Shown piece after piece: positions 43,201 to 57,600 of a stretch of DNA of 64,000 nt. Within the stretch, counting starts at the first letter, position 1; each line of letters begins with the position of its first letter. The notes under the pieces are model-generated. The model worked only from the letters and a program-made list of their open reading frames with translations. It searched no databases and had not been told where the DNA came from. The DNA comes from Dendrophyllia cribrosa (lineage: Eukaryota > Cnidaria > Anthozoa > Scleractinia > Dendrophylliidae): the NCBI GenBank assembly GCA_024195265.1, contig JAJLRJ010000003.1:31224143-31288142 (forward strand). Direction: 5' to 3'. The position numbers and the translations under genes were made by a program.

Positions 43201-46200
43201 ATATTAGATGGAGAGTTTAACTTAAAGTGCACCTAAACCCTAATTTTTTTCTTTTAATCAACTCATTGTACGTTGAAAAGTCGAATAGTGAAATATTTCT
43301 TGTTTTTAACGTCGCGTTAGTGAGTTATAGAGATTTGAATTTACAAAATGCTAATTAGATGACGTCAAATGCAGACTTTACCATTATTTCTACTTCAATT
43401 TACAATACGCAGTTCACAGCTTAAGGATAATCAATTTAAGAAATACTAATAAAAACTGTTTATAGTCAATTGATTTGTAAAAAAAATATTACTTGGAGGT
43501 GGAAACAAGTAGTTGTATAATAAACGAGTCTGCATTTGACGTCATCTAATTAGCATTTAGTAAATTCAAATCTCTATAACTCACTAACACGACGTTAAAA
43601 ACAAGAAATATTTCAGTATTCGACTTTTCAACGTACATTGAGTTAATTAAAAGAAAAAAAAATTGGGGTTTAGGTGCACTTTAATAACTTTAACTTTATT
43701 GTTATATTTAAACATATGGTAGGTATAAGGTGATTTGTTGCTGTATGTATGGGGTCCTGGACTCCTTTACTTACATGTATCATCCTCTTGGCTTATTTAT
43801 TTATCTATTTTACCTTTGCCATTAAATCATAATAAACATTGAATCTAACACTAATTACTACATTGTACATTATACGTAGCTACACTCTGTACACTGTACT
43901 TTAACTTACAAATTGTATCCTTATAGTTTTTGTCCTGACAGTGTCCATCTTAGAGAATGTCGACTCTGTGACATAATTATTGATTCTGAGCAGTTCTTTG
44001 CACGCCTTTTTTGTTATATTGTTGAAGTGGGATCTTATGAGTTTATTTTACAACTGTTCTGATTTTAGCTTTTTGCAGTTTTGTAATTGCACACCTATCA
44101 CTTTTTTTTTCAATCTAGCTATAACACGAGTTTCATGTTTTTTATTTTACGTTTCCAGTCTATGGACACTCCTAATGTGCCATCAAATGCTTCTTCATGT
44201 AACACTACAGAGCTAGAGAAGATTTTGGTGTTCAAAAGTTCAAATCAAAAGGTAATAAATGATGCTTTCTCTTATTTACATTGTCCCCAGTTATAATAAA
44301 TGCTAAATAAAGTGATTTTATATTTATATTTGTTTATTTATTTACATATAGTGATTATGTACTGCATGTATTAAAATAATTTTCAATTAAAGTGCTACTA
44401 TGATCAAAATTTGACATTTTGCATGGGGAAAAATGCATTCCTTACAGCATACTACAGGTGGATATACCTATCTGGGCCACTGAAATGAAGTTTGGGCTCC
44501 GCAAAGGAAAAATATCGAGCTTGGAAAAGTAGTGTTTTCTTGAGTCTGCCATTATAGATTTATGTTCCAGTGATCTATTGTTCATCGCTGTGACGTCATT
44601 TTCTCACTGATTTCTCATTTCAGTTTACAAGTGAAAGCTCGTAGCACCAGTGCAAAACACGCTTAATAAACAAAACAAAGATTCAAAACCGTTCTCTAGT
44701 TTCTCAGGGAGTGATTCGTAGCACTTGTGTGGATGTTTGGATTGGAAATCACCTGCAGTTGGTAACCAGGCCACAGAAACATGGCAGTTGAAAATTGGAC
44801 AGAATTCGAGTGCAAAAAACATCAAAAATTACTTTCTTTCATCATATTAAAGTAAACTTTAGATAACCTGTCCTTTAGAAAGTTAACAACCGATTCACCG
44901 AAAATGAAAGGTACTGAAGGATGTGATCATAGTATCCCTGTAATAAAGGAAATTATGATTTTGAGTCTTTATGGAAGAGGTAGTATTACTTATTAAGGTA
45001 CTACTGGCTGAGAAATGCTAGATAAATGAGATTTTAAGTTTCAAGTTACTAAATATTACAGTGAATAACTAATAATTGTATTTTGTACATACCACTAGAA
45101 TGTAAAATGGTTACATGTACACTGTATACAAAAACTTGATTTGTATTCAGTTTATAAAATAGTTAATAAACTGGTGGCAACTCTCTGAGATTGTTCACTG
45201 ATCGACTGTTTTTTTGTTTCTTTGTTTGTAGGAGACGCTTCGTCATTTATGTGATTTAACACCTCAGCAAGCACAGATGTTAGCTGGCTTTGTTCAACAG
45301 CATATAGATCACACGGCCGCCATGCAAAAGGTTGGACAAACTCAGATTTTATTTTATTTCTGCTTATTAATGTGTTGTTTTCCATTACCTCTTTTTAAAG
45401 TTTCTTAATGTGTTCATTTGTTCATGTAAGTCTATTGGTAGTTTACAGCATTTGCTATTTTTGTGATTCTATTCCTCAACTTCCATTTGAATTGAAATAT
45501 AACAATCAAGCCAAGTATTAGTTTGAACATCAAGGGAACAACACAAAGCCTTGACAAGATAAAAGTAATGACATCTCACAAGGGTGAGGACAAACAAAAA
45601 ATCTGAGTGCTGATGGAAATCCATGCCTAATTCTAATAACCAGTTGGACACGTCGCTCAATATGTTTAGCCCATGAGGACTCACAGAGATCTGAGCATAC
45701 TAGGTTCAATATGACAAGTGTCCTGCATACCCAGGGGGGGGGGGGGGGGGGGTACTCTTATATGTACAGCGTAAGCTATATAGGTATGTGCCGCGATACA
45801 GGGTATGGTCTTTGAGGTGCTCAGCTATTAAATAGGGTATCCTTTTTGGTATTGTGATCCTTGGTTGGAGTTCCTTTAAATTGTATTAACTAAATTACAG
45901 CACCTAAACATCCTGCTACACGAAGAAGATATGGTTATGATGGCATATTAATGAAACTAGGCTCTGCAGTATAGTATTCTATGCCTGATGCTAATAAACT
46001 TTCCATGTACAGAAAAGAAATAATAACGACCTGTTCACACAATTCTGAGTCATCGTTCTTTCCTTAAAAAGGGTGTCAATTTTTCGAGTTTCTACCTTTA
46101 AATAGGGTCAGGGTTTTTTAAAAAAAAAGCACCCTCGCGGCACACACACACTGCACACACACACTGCACACAATACAATCCTCAATTGACCGGAGTATCC

Positions 46201-48588
46201 CCCCCCCCCCCCCCCCCCGGGGCCTGCATACTGCTAGCTACAGCACTGTCAAAGCATCATATGAGGTGGTAAATAATGTAAGAGTGTGAATTTTGAGCTC
46301 ACAAAGAAATAACAAGATAAAAGTGATCAAAATAATGTCACGAGCCTGAGGAGAATGAAAAAAAATCTGAGTCCTTGTCCCTGTGTGTTTCCTGCAGTGT
46401 ATTCTTGGACCTCATGAATTTTCCTCAACAGTCAGGTGTCCTGTATAATTAACTATCTCTTATTTATTTTTTAGCTAAATGTCACCCGTGAGGATTTGGC
46501 TGCTTACAATAGGTCATATGAAAAACTCAGAGGAGATGTAAGTGCCTGATAATGTAAAGGAACTGTTCTGTATTCATGGTTAATTTTGGATTGATTATGT
46601 TGTTGTGGTTAAAGAGATGCTGTCTTGCCAAAATGACAAAATGTCACTTGCCTTATATCCATGTTACATGTACTTTGCCAAATGCAACCAAATATACAGT
46701 ACAACTTAAATGGACAAAAGATTTTTCAGAGCAATATGCTTGGGGTAAAGTGCAGGATTACAAGGATGGAAGTAGATTACAGTTCATTAAATTTGATTTC
46801 GCTACAGGCAGTCAAGAAATCAAAATTGCCATTCTTGTGGAATATTCAACTGTTACTTTGGCTCCTTAGTCAGTTTAAATTTGTTTAAATTGAAGCAACT
46901 GGTCGCGGCAATCTCATGTCTGCTGCTCATACAACTATAGTCACTGCTTGTCACTGCAACCAGTCTCTTTGTGTAAACAACTCCAGGTATGGCACTGTTC
47001 GTTTTCTTGTCAGTGTTACAAATGTAAACTGGGGCAGATAAGGGTTAAAGAAACACATAACAAATAATAAGTGAGATTCATTCCGGGATAAATTCATAAA
47101 AGATGTAATGTCCTGTCTGCTGAGTGGAAGGTCGCGTGTTCAAATCCCGGCTGGACCAACACTCAGGGTCCTAAATAAATGAGGACAAGGGTGCTGCCTT
47201 TGCTATGACATCTGCAAATGGTTAGAGCTTCATGTGGCTTGGATAACGATGTAGAATGGCGGTCCTGTCTCCAATGGGGAAGTAAGTAACTACCGAGGAT
47301 GTAACAAAACCCTGGCTGTGACCACGCTCAGTGCCATACATTGTTCATGGTGGGGTGAGGGAGCTAAGATCAACAATGGACCTTTAGCGGTTTCCTGGAG
47401 TGCCTTCATGAGCTGACGTCCCATCTCATTGTTATAAGTGTATGCAAAGGGCCATGATTGATTAATTAATTCTGTTCCAATTTTCAGCTGAAGAATTTGA
47501 CCCAATTTGTCCACTTGGTACAAGAAGGAATGGAACTTGCACAGTTACTGCGGATCAACCTGTCATTTACAGAGGGACTTCAGAATAAGTCAGCGCGGGA
47601 AAGAAACAAAATTTATCTGCATGAGATGTGGAAGAACCTTGGCCCAATCATATGTGGACCAGATCCTGAGGCACAACCGTCGAAAAAGTTGGTAGATCAT
47701 ATGTATGACTATCGCTGCCGCACAGATGCTTGTAAAACACGGGCCATGCGACTTATGCTGTACCTTCTGCTTCACAATCCTACGATTGTTTACTCTCCGA
47801 ATGGGACTGCCGCTGATGATGTCATAAAAAAGGTGATTGAATGTAACAGTGCTTTGATGATGGCAAATGTTAATGCCAAGTTTTTTTTAAGGGGTATTGT
47901 CATGGGGATTTGGTGTCACTTCAAAAACGTAAAAAATGTTTTTGTATAAACAGAAGCCAAACATAGAGCAGTTTTCAATTGAGTGTCGTAAAACCAAAAC
48001 CAAGGTAATCACTCTGACCAATCACAGCAGTCGTAAACAATCCAATGAACCAATCAGAGTTCGTAGCAATTACATGTCGGTGGCGCCAAGCGCGGGAAAA
48101 CACGTGCGAGCAAGTCACGATTGGTTTTAGTTTTACTTCCTGATTGGTGGAGAAAGTGGCGCGAGATTTTTTAGCCAATCACAAAGCGTAACAATGCAAA
48201 ACCAAAGCAATTGTGTAATTACTTTCGACACTCAATTGAAAACTGCTCAAATGGCCCAGTTTTACGATAAATTAACGTGTAGTGTACCAAACTGTTGATG
48301 AGTGTCTCTAGTCAGACAGACTGGATCTGAATAAATTGCAACTTGAAGAAAAGTTAGCCTAATTTTTTTCAGCTAACTTTTTTCAAGTTCTCACATTTTC
48401 GTTTCCAAAATGAGCTAGATTTGTTCTTCTTTCTAAAATTGGTTGAATGTTTTCTCATGGTGTTATTATTGTTTTGTAAACTAGTAAAGATGTTGTAGCA
48501 TGGTTTTGTGACGCTGCTCCTTTTAGACAAAGTTGCTTGTATCCCTTTGCTTCAAGATGATAAGGTCCCGCACAAATTGTTAGAGTCC

Positions 48589-48676
<88 letters not shown>

Positions 48677-51600
48677 ACAATCAATCAATCAATCAATCAA
48701 TCGTATTTATTATGTAAAGAATACATAAAAGGAAGCGTCAGAGGTTATCCCTATCGAGGACGCTCCCTCTCTTTAGGAAGTGTATTCTACTGTTTAATAA
48801 TTCTAACAAAGAATGAGTGCAAAAAAACAGTTTACTCTAGCTAATGGCTGCTTAATTTAAATGAATGGTTTGATCTTGTTTTACTATAAGAATTAAATTC
48901 AAAATAATCATTACAGTTAAGGCCATTAAGACCATAAATAGTATTATAGCACTCTAGCAAAGATAAATAGGACCTCCTTGATTGGAGACTGGACCACCCA
49001 AGCATTGCCAGTCTTTCTTCGTACGGAGAGTTTCTGGATGACATCGGTATAAAGGTTTAGAGTTATCCTAAAAGAGCTCCAATGTACTGCGAATTAGGAT
49101 GCCTTAGTGCCTTCTTATTCCTTCTGTCTTTTCAATGCCATATTTCTCTTTTCACTGGTCTATTTTTGCTATTGGAGAAGTCCAAGAAAAACTAACGTTT
49201 CTTTCAGACTTTCTTCCCTCATTCACGCGTTCTTTTACCAGCCTTTTTTATTCAGGGCATTTTGATATCTTACACAATAACAGAGTAGTTTGAATGGTTA
49301 TCGTTATACTCGTAATGAAGTACGAGGGATTGGGTTAGGCTGGTAACCTTGGCATACTTAAAGGACCAAGAGTACATATTTGTATGTTAATAATATAACT
49401 GATATAAAATAATGGATACCGTAAATCCTCAAATTAATGCCTCCCCTCGAACAAGCGCCCCTTGTATCAGCCAAATTTTGAAATAAGCGCCCCCCCCCCC
49501 CCCATAGAGAAAGGACCACTCAAGAGAGAGAGAGAGGAATTCTTTTGAGGGACTGACGCAGAGGGTGCCGCTGAGGATATTCATATGGATGGATCCTTTC
49601 CATAAGGATGAAATCAAAATTGATACCTAATACATTACGTTTGCAGAACTACAGTTAACTACAGTTACCATCATAGTGGTACGAACAGATTCTTCAGTTA
49701 GTACCTATTTCAGTTTGTGAACTACTATATGAATTACTTGTATTTTAACACTCAGGTTATGTTGTTGTTTACGCACAAATGATATGCAAATTTTCATTCG
49801 ATCGATTGGCAGTAAACATAGAGCCCGCGATATGTAATGGTCACCGGCCTTACCCATAGGGATGGCGGAGGGAGGGAAGGGTGGGGAGTTGTATGCAAGG
49901 GGCGAGGGGTTGGTGGAGCAAAACACCTAGGAGAAGGGACGGTCCAAAGGTTGTTTTATATTCATGAGTTGGCTCACAGGGCTCTTTGATTTCCTCTCAA
50001 CAGGCAAACAGAACGTTTTCAGACATAGAAAAACTTCAGCATCTAGCGGAAGATTGGTTGAACACGTCACAGAAGATCCGAAGTGTGTTACAGCAGAATG
50101 AATCTCAGTATTACCTTGGACTTGTGTTGAACAGTAAACATAAATGCCTCCATCGTTATGATGATTTGGCGTACAATACCACTGGATACAGACCCGTAGA
50201 TAAAATAAGGTAACTATCTTCATGTGTGTGAGCTGTTTGAACCCTTTCCTTTCCAGCCCACTTCTCGGTGTTTTGATATCTTGATCAAACACTCTTGGGA
50301 GTGTTTGATATTTTATTTAACAGTTTGTCCTGCAAGTGTTTTCATCAGTGGTCGAGTAGCAATACGTCTATGAAATGATGAACTACCATTGTTAATGTAA
50401 TATATCAAACACAAGGAAGAGTATTTCATTAGGATTTCCAAGCACCAAGAAGTGAGATGAAAAAATGAGCCGCAGCCGAGTTTCTTAACGGAGTTCGAGG
50501 TTTTGTTGCCTGATGAAACACTCTTTCAATCTACTGATGAAAAAACTTGCAGGACAAGTTGTTACGAAATATATCAAACACTCGCAGGAGTGTTCCATTA
50601 AGATATCAAAACACCGAGAAGCGGATTAAAAAAACGAGACAGAGCCGAGTATTTTTAATCGACTTCGAGGTGTTTGGATTCCTGATCAAACACTCTTTCG
50701 AGTATTTGATAAAGCTTCTCAAACTGATCGTTAAATACAGAGAAAACGAAGGAATAAAATCGCCAAAATCTATGCGAATTTAGATCAGGTTTTCGGCAAA
50801 CCACCATCGCGCTTATTATTTTCTTTAATTAAAACTGATGAATTATTAATGAGCTTGAGAATGAAATGATGAATTTTTAGGGAACACCAAGGCGCAGGTC
50901 TTGATGAGTTACTGACCAGGAGTTGTGATAACACGAATCCATTGATAAAGCAGCTGGATGCTATTGACAGTGTGGCGCGCCTGTGGCTGGAGATGGCGTC
51001 ACATCTTGATCTTAATATCTTCAGAGGCTTCAAGGATGAGAAATCTTTGGTGGATTTTGCACTGAACATTAACAACTCAAAGGCAGGAGACACTTCTAAA
51101 GTGATAGCAGGTTAGTCAGGGACATCAAGGGCTAAGTGTAACTTAGACCATGGTCTAAGACAATTGATGCACCTCCACGTATGTTTGCTAATTGATCAAG
51201 ATTAATGTCTTTCTGGTCTGTGCCGTATGCCCTCTTCACAATGTTGACAGCAAACAACGTTTAAATATTAACATTGGCGAAATTGAAACTGGTTTAGACC
51301 GAGGTTTTGTTAAACACCCTCTAAACTTCGTTTAAATAGCCAGCTCCAAGAGTCTGTATACCGTCGTCGCCCAGGCGAATGGGCTCTAAATATACGTTCC
51401 GTGTCTTTAAGCCAGCATTTTGGATTTTGAAAACTGAGGAGGATCTGGAGCGGGGAGGAGAGGAGGAGGAGGAGAAAAAAATAAACTATCCTTTCACGTT
51501 TTGCGAAATTATCTTGGATGGTGACTAAACACGATAGGATCGGCATAAAATCAAAGGAAAGTTGAGTTTGATTAGCCATCGATCAAATTGATTGATTGTT

Positions 51601-54600
51601 TGATTACTATCGATTATTATTAGAAAAGTTTTCGTCCTGACACTAACAAAAACGTTGATGCAATTTGTCAACAAATTATTCGCGACTAAAAATAAAACTG
51701 TCAAACAAAACTAATTATGCCACTTGTTCCCTGCAGGTATCGTGTTCCTGAATATCCATGCGAATGCTAGCCTACCACCGCACGTCAAATACAAAATTCG
51801 AATGAACGCGTCATATATCACACCCGCAACAGATACCATCCGTGATCGTTACTGGATGCCGGGTCCTCAGAGTTGGAATCAGCTCTATTATGACTTGGGA
51901 TTCACGTGGCTTCAAGATCAGATTGAGAGAGCCATTGTTGATTTGCATGCTGGACGAGATGTTATCAAACCTGCAGTATACTTACATGAGATGCCCTATC
52001 CGTGCTACGTTAGAGACAAGTAAGGCCTGCTTGGCAAGTCTATGAGCAAACTCTCTTGGGGTAGGGGAGGAGGGGGGTGGGGGGGGGGGGGGGGGGGGTT
52101 GGATTGCCCTTCTCTCCCCCACCTCCAAGAGAGCTTGGTCGCAGGTTACTTTGTTTATTATGTTTATTAAGAATGCAATCGAGCCGTAATTTCCTTTTAT
52201 ATTGGTATTGTTTATTATGTTGAACCGAGATATTTTGATACAATTCTAATGAAAGCATTAGCTCAGTATTGAGAATTACTTCCTGTGTTGCCGATGGTTA
52301 TTACGCTTTACTAGATGATTCTAACTTTTGTGTCCAGGGATAAAATCCTGAAGTGTGATCATTCAAATGAAAATTCATGAGCGGTACTTTCTTGTGAATT
52401 TGCTTAGTAAGCTGTATAATGTGATTGTAACTTTTGAGTCCACGAGTGTTTACCATTTAAATGTAAAATAACACGGCAAACTGATCCTTACGGCGGAGAA
52501 ATTCAAGTTTTTCTACTGATCCAGATCTTTTCCACAGATCCGGCACCTCTCATTGGCTTGTAGTTGTGGTTTCTGCTGTTCATTGTTTACCATTTACAAA
52601 TAAAGAAATCCGGAAATTTCGGTTGGAATGTAAATGGAAGGCTATTTTGGTTTGCCCGATTAGAAAATTTCCAAAATAAACGGAACGAATTGAGAGGCAG
52701 TCCAAAATTACCAATCGGAATATCCGAACGGAGATATGCGAACCATTTGCTTTTATCTACCAGTTCCAGGCCCTGCGCCAGTTTTGATCCATGAGTGTTT
52801 ACCATTTACAATCAAAGCGCTCTAAGAGCCATCGCGTGAATACGAAAACGTAAACGTAATTTTCCATACTGAATTTGAAGTCAAAGAATTGAAGAGTAAA
52901 ACAGATTTAAAAGGACCAAAACATCTTAGCGTGACATAAATATGCATTGTGTGAAACGAGACTGTCTAGACAACTGAATGACGTAATTACACTGGGGAAT
53001 TTAAAAAGGTTTGCTACAGCAATCATCTTTTAACACGTAATACACTGGGGAATTAAAAGAGTTTACAGATGATGGAAGGAGTGAAAATTTGCATATCTGT
53101 TTCCGTACACGATATCTCGTTCAACGCTTTGCGTGTTCACGAAATAAAAACAATCACAATCAAATGGTACCCTCCAATTGAACGGAATTTCACATTCTGG
53201 AGTTTTGCTTACCATTTGCACAAACCGTGGACCAACCGGTTTTTCGATGAAACGGTAAACACCCTATGGATTTTCTCTTGGTTTTAACTGAAATTTTCCG
53301 GGGATTTTCAAAACGCTGATCCATTGTCCTTGTGCTATAGTTTCATGTTCATCATTGAACACATGATGCCGCTGTGTATGACAGTATCGTGGATCTACAC
53401 AGTGGCACTTGCGGTCCAAGCCATCGTCTACGAGAAAGAACAGCGTCTGAAGGAGGTCATGAAGATGATGGGTCTGTCTAACGCAGTTCACTGGGTGGCC
53501 TGGTTCATAACCTCACTCGTGGTTATGTCCATCACTGTAACACTCCTGGTTGTTATTCTGAAGGTAAGTAGCGTGGCCAATCTCGTCCAACCTCCACGTT
53601 CAAAATGGCGGACCGGTCATAGAAACTTCTGGACAAGGCTGCCGAAATATTCCAACATCCTGTAGTGTGTTGTCATGTTTGTTCAACGGAAGACAAAACC
53701 TCATCCATTGAAAGCGATACGATTACGTACAAAACTAGCCACATCCATGTAAACGTTGCCTCAAGCCAGCGACACACTTGGCGATTTTATCCGCCGATCG
53801 CGGCCATTGGCGAAAATCAGGGTCTTTCTGCGTGTACCGGTATTCATTGTCTTCTATTGTTTGTTAAGTATTGTATTTTTGGTCTTGTTTTGCATTTGTA
53901 TCATTGTCGTTCTTTGTTCCTTTTGTTTTTCGTCATCTGTGCTCCGGTACACACAGAAAGAACCGCAAATCACCAGGTGCCCGATATCGCGACAGCGATT
54001 TTCGATATCTGGCATGTCAGATATCGGCGATAAAATTAGCCTAGTGTGCCCGTTCCATCGGTCGTCGCAGCGCATAATTCAACCAATCGGATTGCGCGAT
54101 TTTATATAAAAGCTTTGTGCATACGTACGTGAGGACGGAAGCTATCATTTTGGACGCAGAGAAAGCCCTGAAAACGAACGTGGACGGGGACTTGCCAGAA
54201 AAATCGCCTAGAGTGTCCGAAGCAGGTAGCGACGAAATTCGTTTTGCGATAAAGTTGGCGATCGCCGCAATCGCCTTTAGATAGATGCAAGTACAGGCAT
54301 ACACAATAGATGGTTTTCACTCACGTGACCTTCAGTCCTATGGGACTCAAATGACAAAGGCCATGGCCGCCATGTTGGTGCACATAACAAAAGAAGTTCA
54401 TTAAAATTCTTTTGTAGGTGTGCACCAACATGGCCGCCGTGACGTAACGTGAAAACCACCTATAGCGTTAGGTTGGTTTAGTGGTCGATAGTCGCCTCGC
54501 ATTTATGCGCCAGTCGCAAGTCGTTACTTAAGATGGTTTTGTATATAAATTGGTACTAATTGACCTTCTCCTTTTGCTGTCCGCAGTATGGCAAGGTGTT

Positions 54601-57600
54601 GTATTACAGTGATCCGCTGGTTGTGTGGGTGTTCCTCATGGTTTTTGCCGTTGTGACAATTGTCTTTTGTTTCCTCATCTCCGTGTTTTTCTCCAAAGCC
54701 AAGCTGGCCTCAGCGTGTGGTGGGATCATCTACTTCCTGACCTACCTTCCATACGTGTTTATCTCCATCCGAGAGGAGGCTGGGTTCGTGAATGTGTCAG
54801 GCAAAGAAAAGATGGCCGCCAGTCTCCTCTCCACGTCTGCGTTTGGACTGGGAGCGAGGTATTTTGCGATCTACGAAGAAGAGGGAGTCGGAGTGCAGTG
54901 GTCGAACCTTGGCAAGAGTCCCGTATGTATTTACAGGGGATAACTGTATAATTGTCATCTGTACTGTCGTATCTGTCTGTCTTTGTTAGTATTTTTGTTC
55001 ACGTGATACATTTTAACCTCTCGTAAGCGACCACCCACAATGCAAAGCGAACCAATCAGAACTCGAAGCAAATACGTGCCGCCGGCGTCAAGCGCGAAAA
55101 AAAGCGCACGAGCAAGTCACGATTGGAGAAAGTGGCGCAAATGTTCTTTTTTCACCAATCACAAACCGCTGTAATGCAGTATCAAAGCAAATGCGAATTA
55201 ATGGCCAATCAGTTTACAAACAAAGACTTAACACTGTTAGTTGATAACACACCTTTCATTTGGTAATAAAGCGGCCTTTAATCGAGTGTCGAAAGTAATT
55301 TAGCGATTGCTTTGGTTTTGCATTGCTACGCTTTGTGATTGGCCAAAAAATCTCGCACTACTTTCTCGACCAATCAGAAGTAAAACCAGAGCTAATCGTG
55401 ACTTGCTCACACGCGTTTTCCCGCGCTTGCCGCCGGCTACATGTATTTGCTTCAAGTTCTGATTGGTTCATTCGATTGACTGCTTCTGCTGTGATTGGCC
55501 AGAGTGATTACTTTGGTTTTGGTTCTGACACTCGATTGAAACCTGCTCTAAAATGAGCGCATTGTCAAAGTTTCGCTTCTCTCCAGGTCAAAGGCGATGA
55601 TTTCAATCTGCTGACAGTCTTGTACTGTATGATGATGGACACAGTAATCTACGCCATTCTAGTGTGGTACATAGAGGCTGTTCATCCGGGATCATACGGT
55701 CTGCCTCGCCCGTGGTACTTTGTCTGTCAGCCGTCATACTGGTTTGGCCATAACACGCAGGCGTGCCCTAAGATGAGCCACAGTACATTCCAGATGATGA
55801 CAGCGGACGAGTTAGAGGATGCGCCTCAGGCGCAAGGACTGCTGGCCTATGAGCGGGAACCGATTCACATGACACTGGGTGTTACTATAGAGAATCTTGT
55901 AAAGGTACACAACGTTTAATGCTCCGATTCGTACTAGCCAATCGTTAAGGACATGTTCCGATGTTTTATAACAATTTTTATTAGGAAACCAAATCACCGT
56001 AAGGTGATTTATATAAGGATTCTAAAACATAATAAAATACAATGAAAAACTAAATTTTCAACGTGACTACGCGTAAAATGAACGCGCTGGAAATCAATAC
56101 ACTGAATAACACAATATTTCTCGTATCTTTTGTAAGGCAAGGCTTAAATAAAGGGCAGCTAGTATTGTGCACTGACAAACTTCAATTAAGATAGAAGATA
56201 GCGGGCTGTTGCAGGTCTAGGAGACCTGTTCGCCATTAACTAGTACTTGTTCCCCAACTGAATAGAACGTTGAGAAAGATGTTGCGTTCATCATGTTACG
56301 AGCGTGGGACAAAGATAGGGATCGAACCTGTGACCTTCCGCACACCGATCGGATAATCTAACCACTGAGCTACGCGAGAATCATGGCGAGCTGCACTACA
56401 TACTAGGTTCATATAGAGGGTTGTCCTTAAAAGCGAGCTGTGAACAAGACAGAAATTGCCTGTTCTATTGATCTCTATTGTACCTCTATTGACCTCTATT
56501 GTACCTCTATTGTACCTCTATTGTACCTCTATTGTACCTCTATTGACAGGTTTACAAGGAAGGAAAAAAACTGGCGGTGGATGGATTAACACTGAACCTG
56601 TATGAAGGACAGATCACCTCATTTCTTGGTCACAATGGAGCCGGCAAGACGACCACCATGTCCATTCTAACAGGCTTGTTTCCACCCACTGCGGGTACTG
56701 CTTATATCTACGGTTGTGATATCCGTATGGACATGGATAAGATTCGGCGCAGTCTGGGAATGTGCCCACAACACAACGTGTTATTTGACAGGTAAGGTAT
56801 TGAAGGTTTTGAATTTGGCGAATATTCCATTTCCGAGTTGCTTTATGCCTCGTAATCAAAGCGAGACTTCATGCACAGGCTTTGATATAATCAAAGGGCT
56901 CCAAGAGCCATCTCGTGAATACAAAACAACATAAGGTTAAGTCTACAGATCGGTTCTAATTTCCATACCGAGTTTGAAGTCAAAGAATTGAAGAGTAAAA
57001 CAGATTAAAACGACAAAAACAACTTAGCGTGATATAAATATGCATTGTGTGAAAAACCGATCCGTGGACTTAGTGTTACGTTGTTTCGTATTGATGAGTT
57101 GGCTCTTTGAGAGCCCTTTGATTTCATTACTGTTATCGTTTGAAGTCGCATTAGAGAGTTAACACGCGTGTTTACATCAAATTCTATTGCTTTGTTGCTC
57201 TTGCAAAAGTGAAGTGCTCATTATTGCCACAAAGATTCAAATCACTAGAATTTGATGTAAACGCCATTGCTAACTTTCGAATGCGATCGCAGCCATTTGC
57301 CTCTTTAGAAACGAGAAGGAAACTGGGCCGAGTGAACTTTCGCAACGACTTCTGGGACTGTTACTGGGGAGAGAGACAAAAGAAGCGTCCCCTGTAACGA
57401 TCCCAGAAGTCGTTGCAAAAGTTCACTTGGCCCAGTTTCCTTCTCGTTTCTAAAATGGCGAATTGTTGTTGCGATAACACTCTCTTTGCTCTGTTCAGAA
57501 AGTTTAATATGATACTTAAAGGACCCTAGTCAGACACACCTTTGTTTTTGTTTACATGCGGGAGTTTCGGTATTATATTACACGTGGCGCGTGACCAAAA

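Larger units (their letters stand above)
38365..52019 (+). other. ABCA exons 3-13: first extracellular domain
   Basis: Residues 54-695 form the large luminal/extracellular domain. Exon 10 is longest (115 codons). The strongest family match is exon 13: [12 protein letters not shown], then RDRYW, a [12 protein letters not shown] helix and [13 protein letters not shown] just before TM2. Several N-glycosylation-type sequons occur (NTT, NFT, NVT, NRS, NLS, NRT). Exon 6 carries a Pro/Gly-rich stretch unlike the mammalian proteins as I recall them. Confidence 0.85.
53341..55904 (+). other. ABCA exons 14-16: TM2-TM6 bundle
   Basis: Residues 696-988. Exon 14 holds TM2 ([20 protein letters not shown]), the cytosolic [20 protein letters not shown] coupling segment and TM3. 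Exon 15 holds TM4-TM5 ([35 protein letters not shown]). Exon 16 holds TM6 ([20 protein letters not shown]) followed by GLPRPWYF, the usual lead into NBD1. The order matches the ABCA family. Confidence 0.93.

Noticed and set aside
48588..48704. CRISPR-like short repeats
   Set aside because: Units are 4 bases with no spacers; no other repeat-spacer pattern exists in the window.
48508..48717. Asn-Gln-Ser repeat protein frame
   Set aside because: It is the TCAA tetranucleotide tail of a LINE fragment read in frame.
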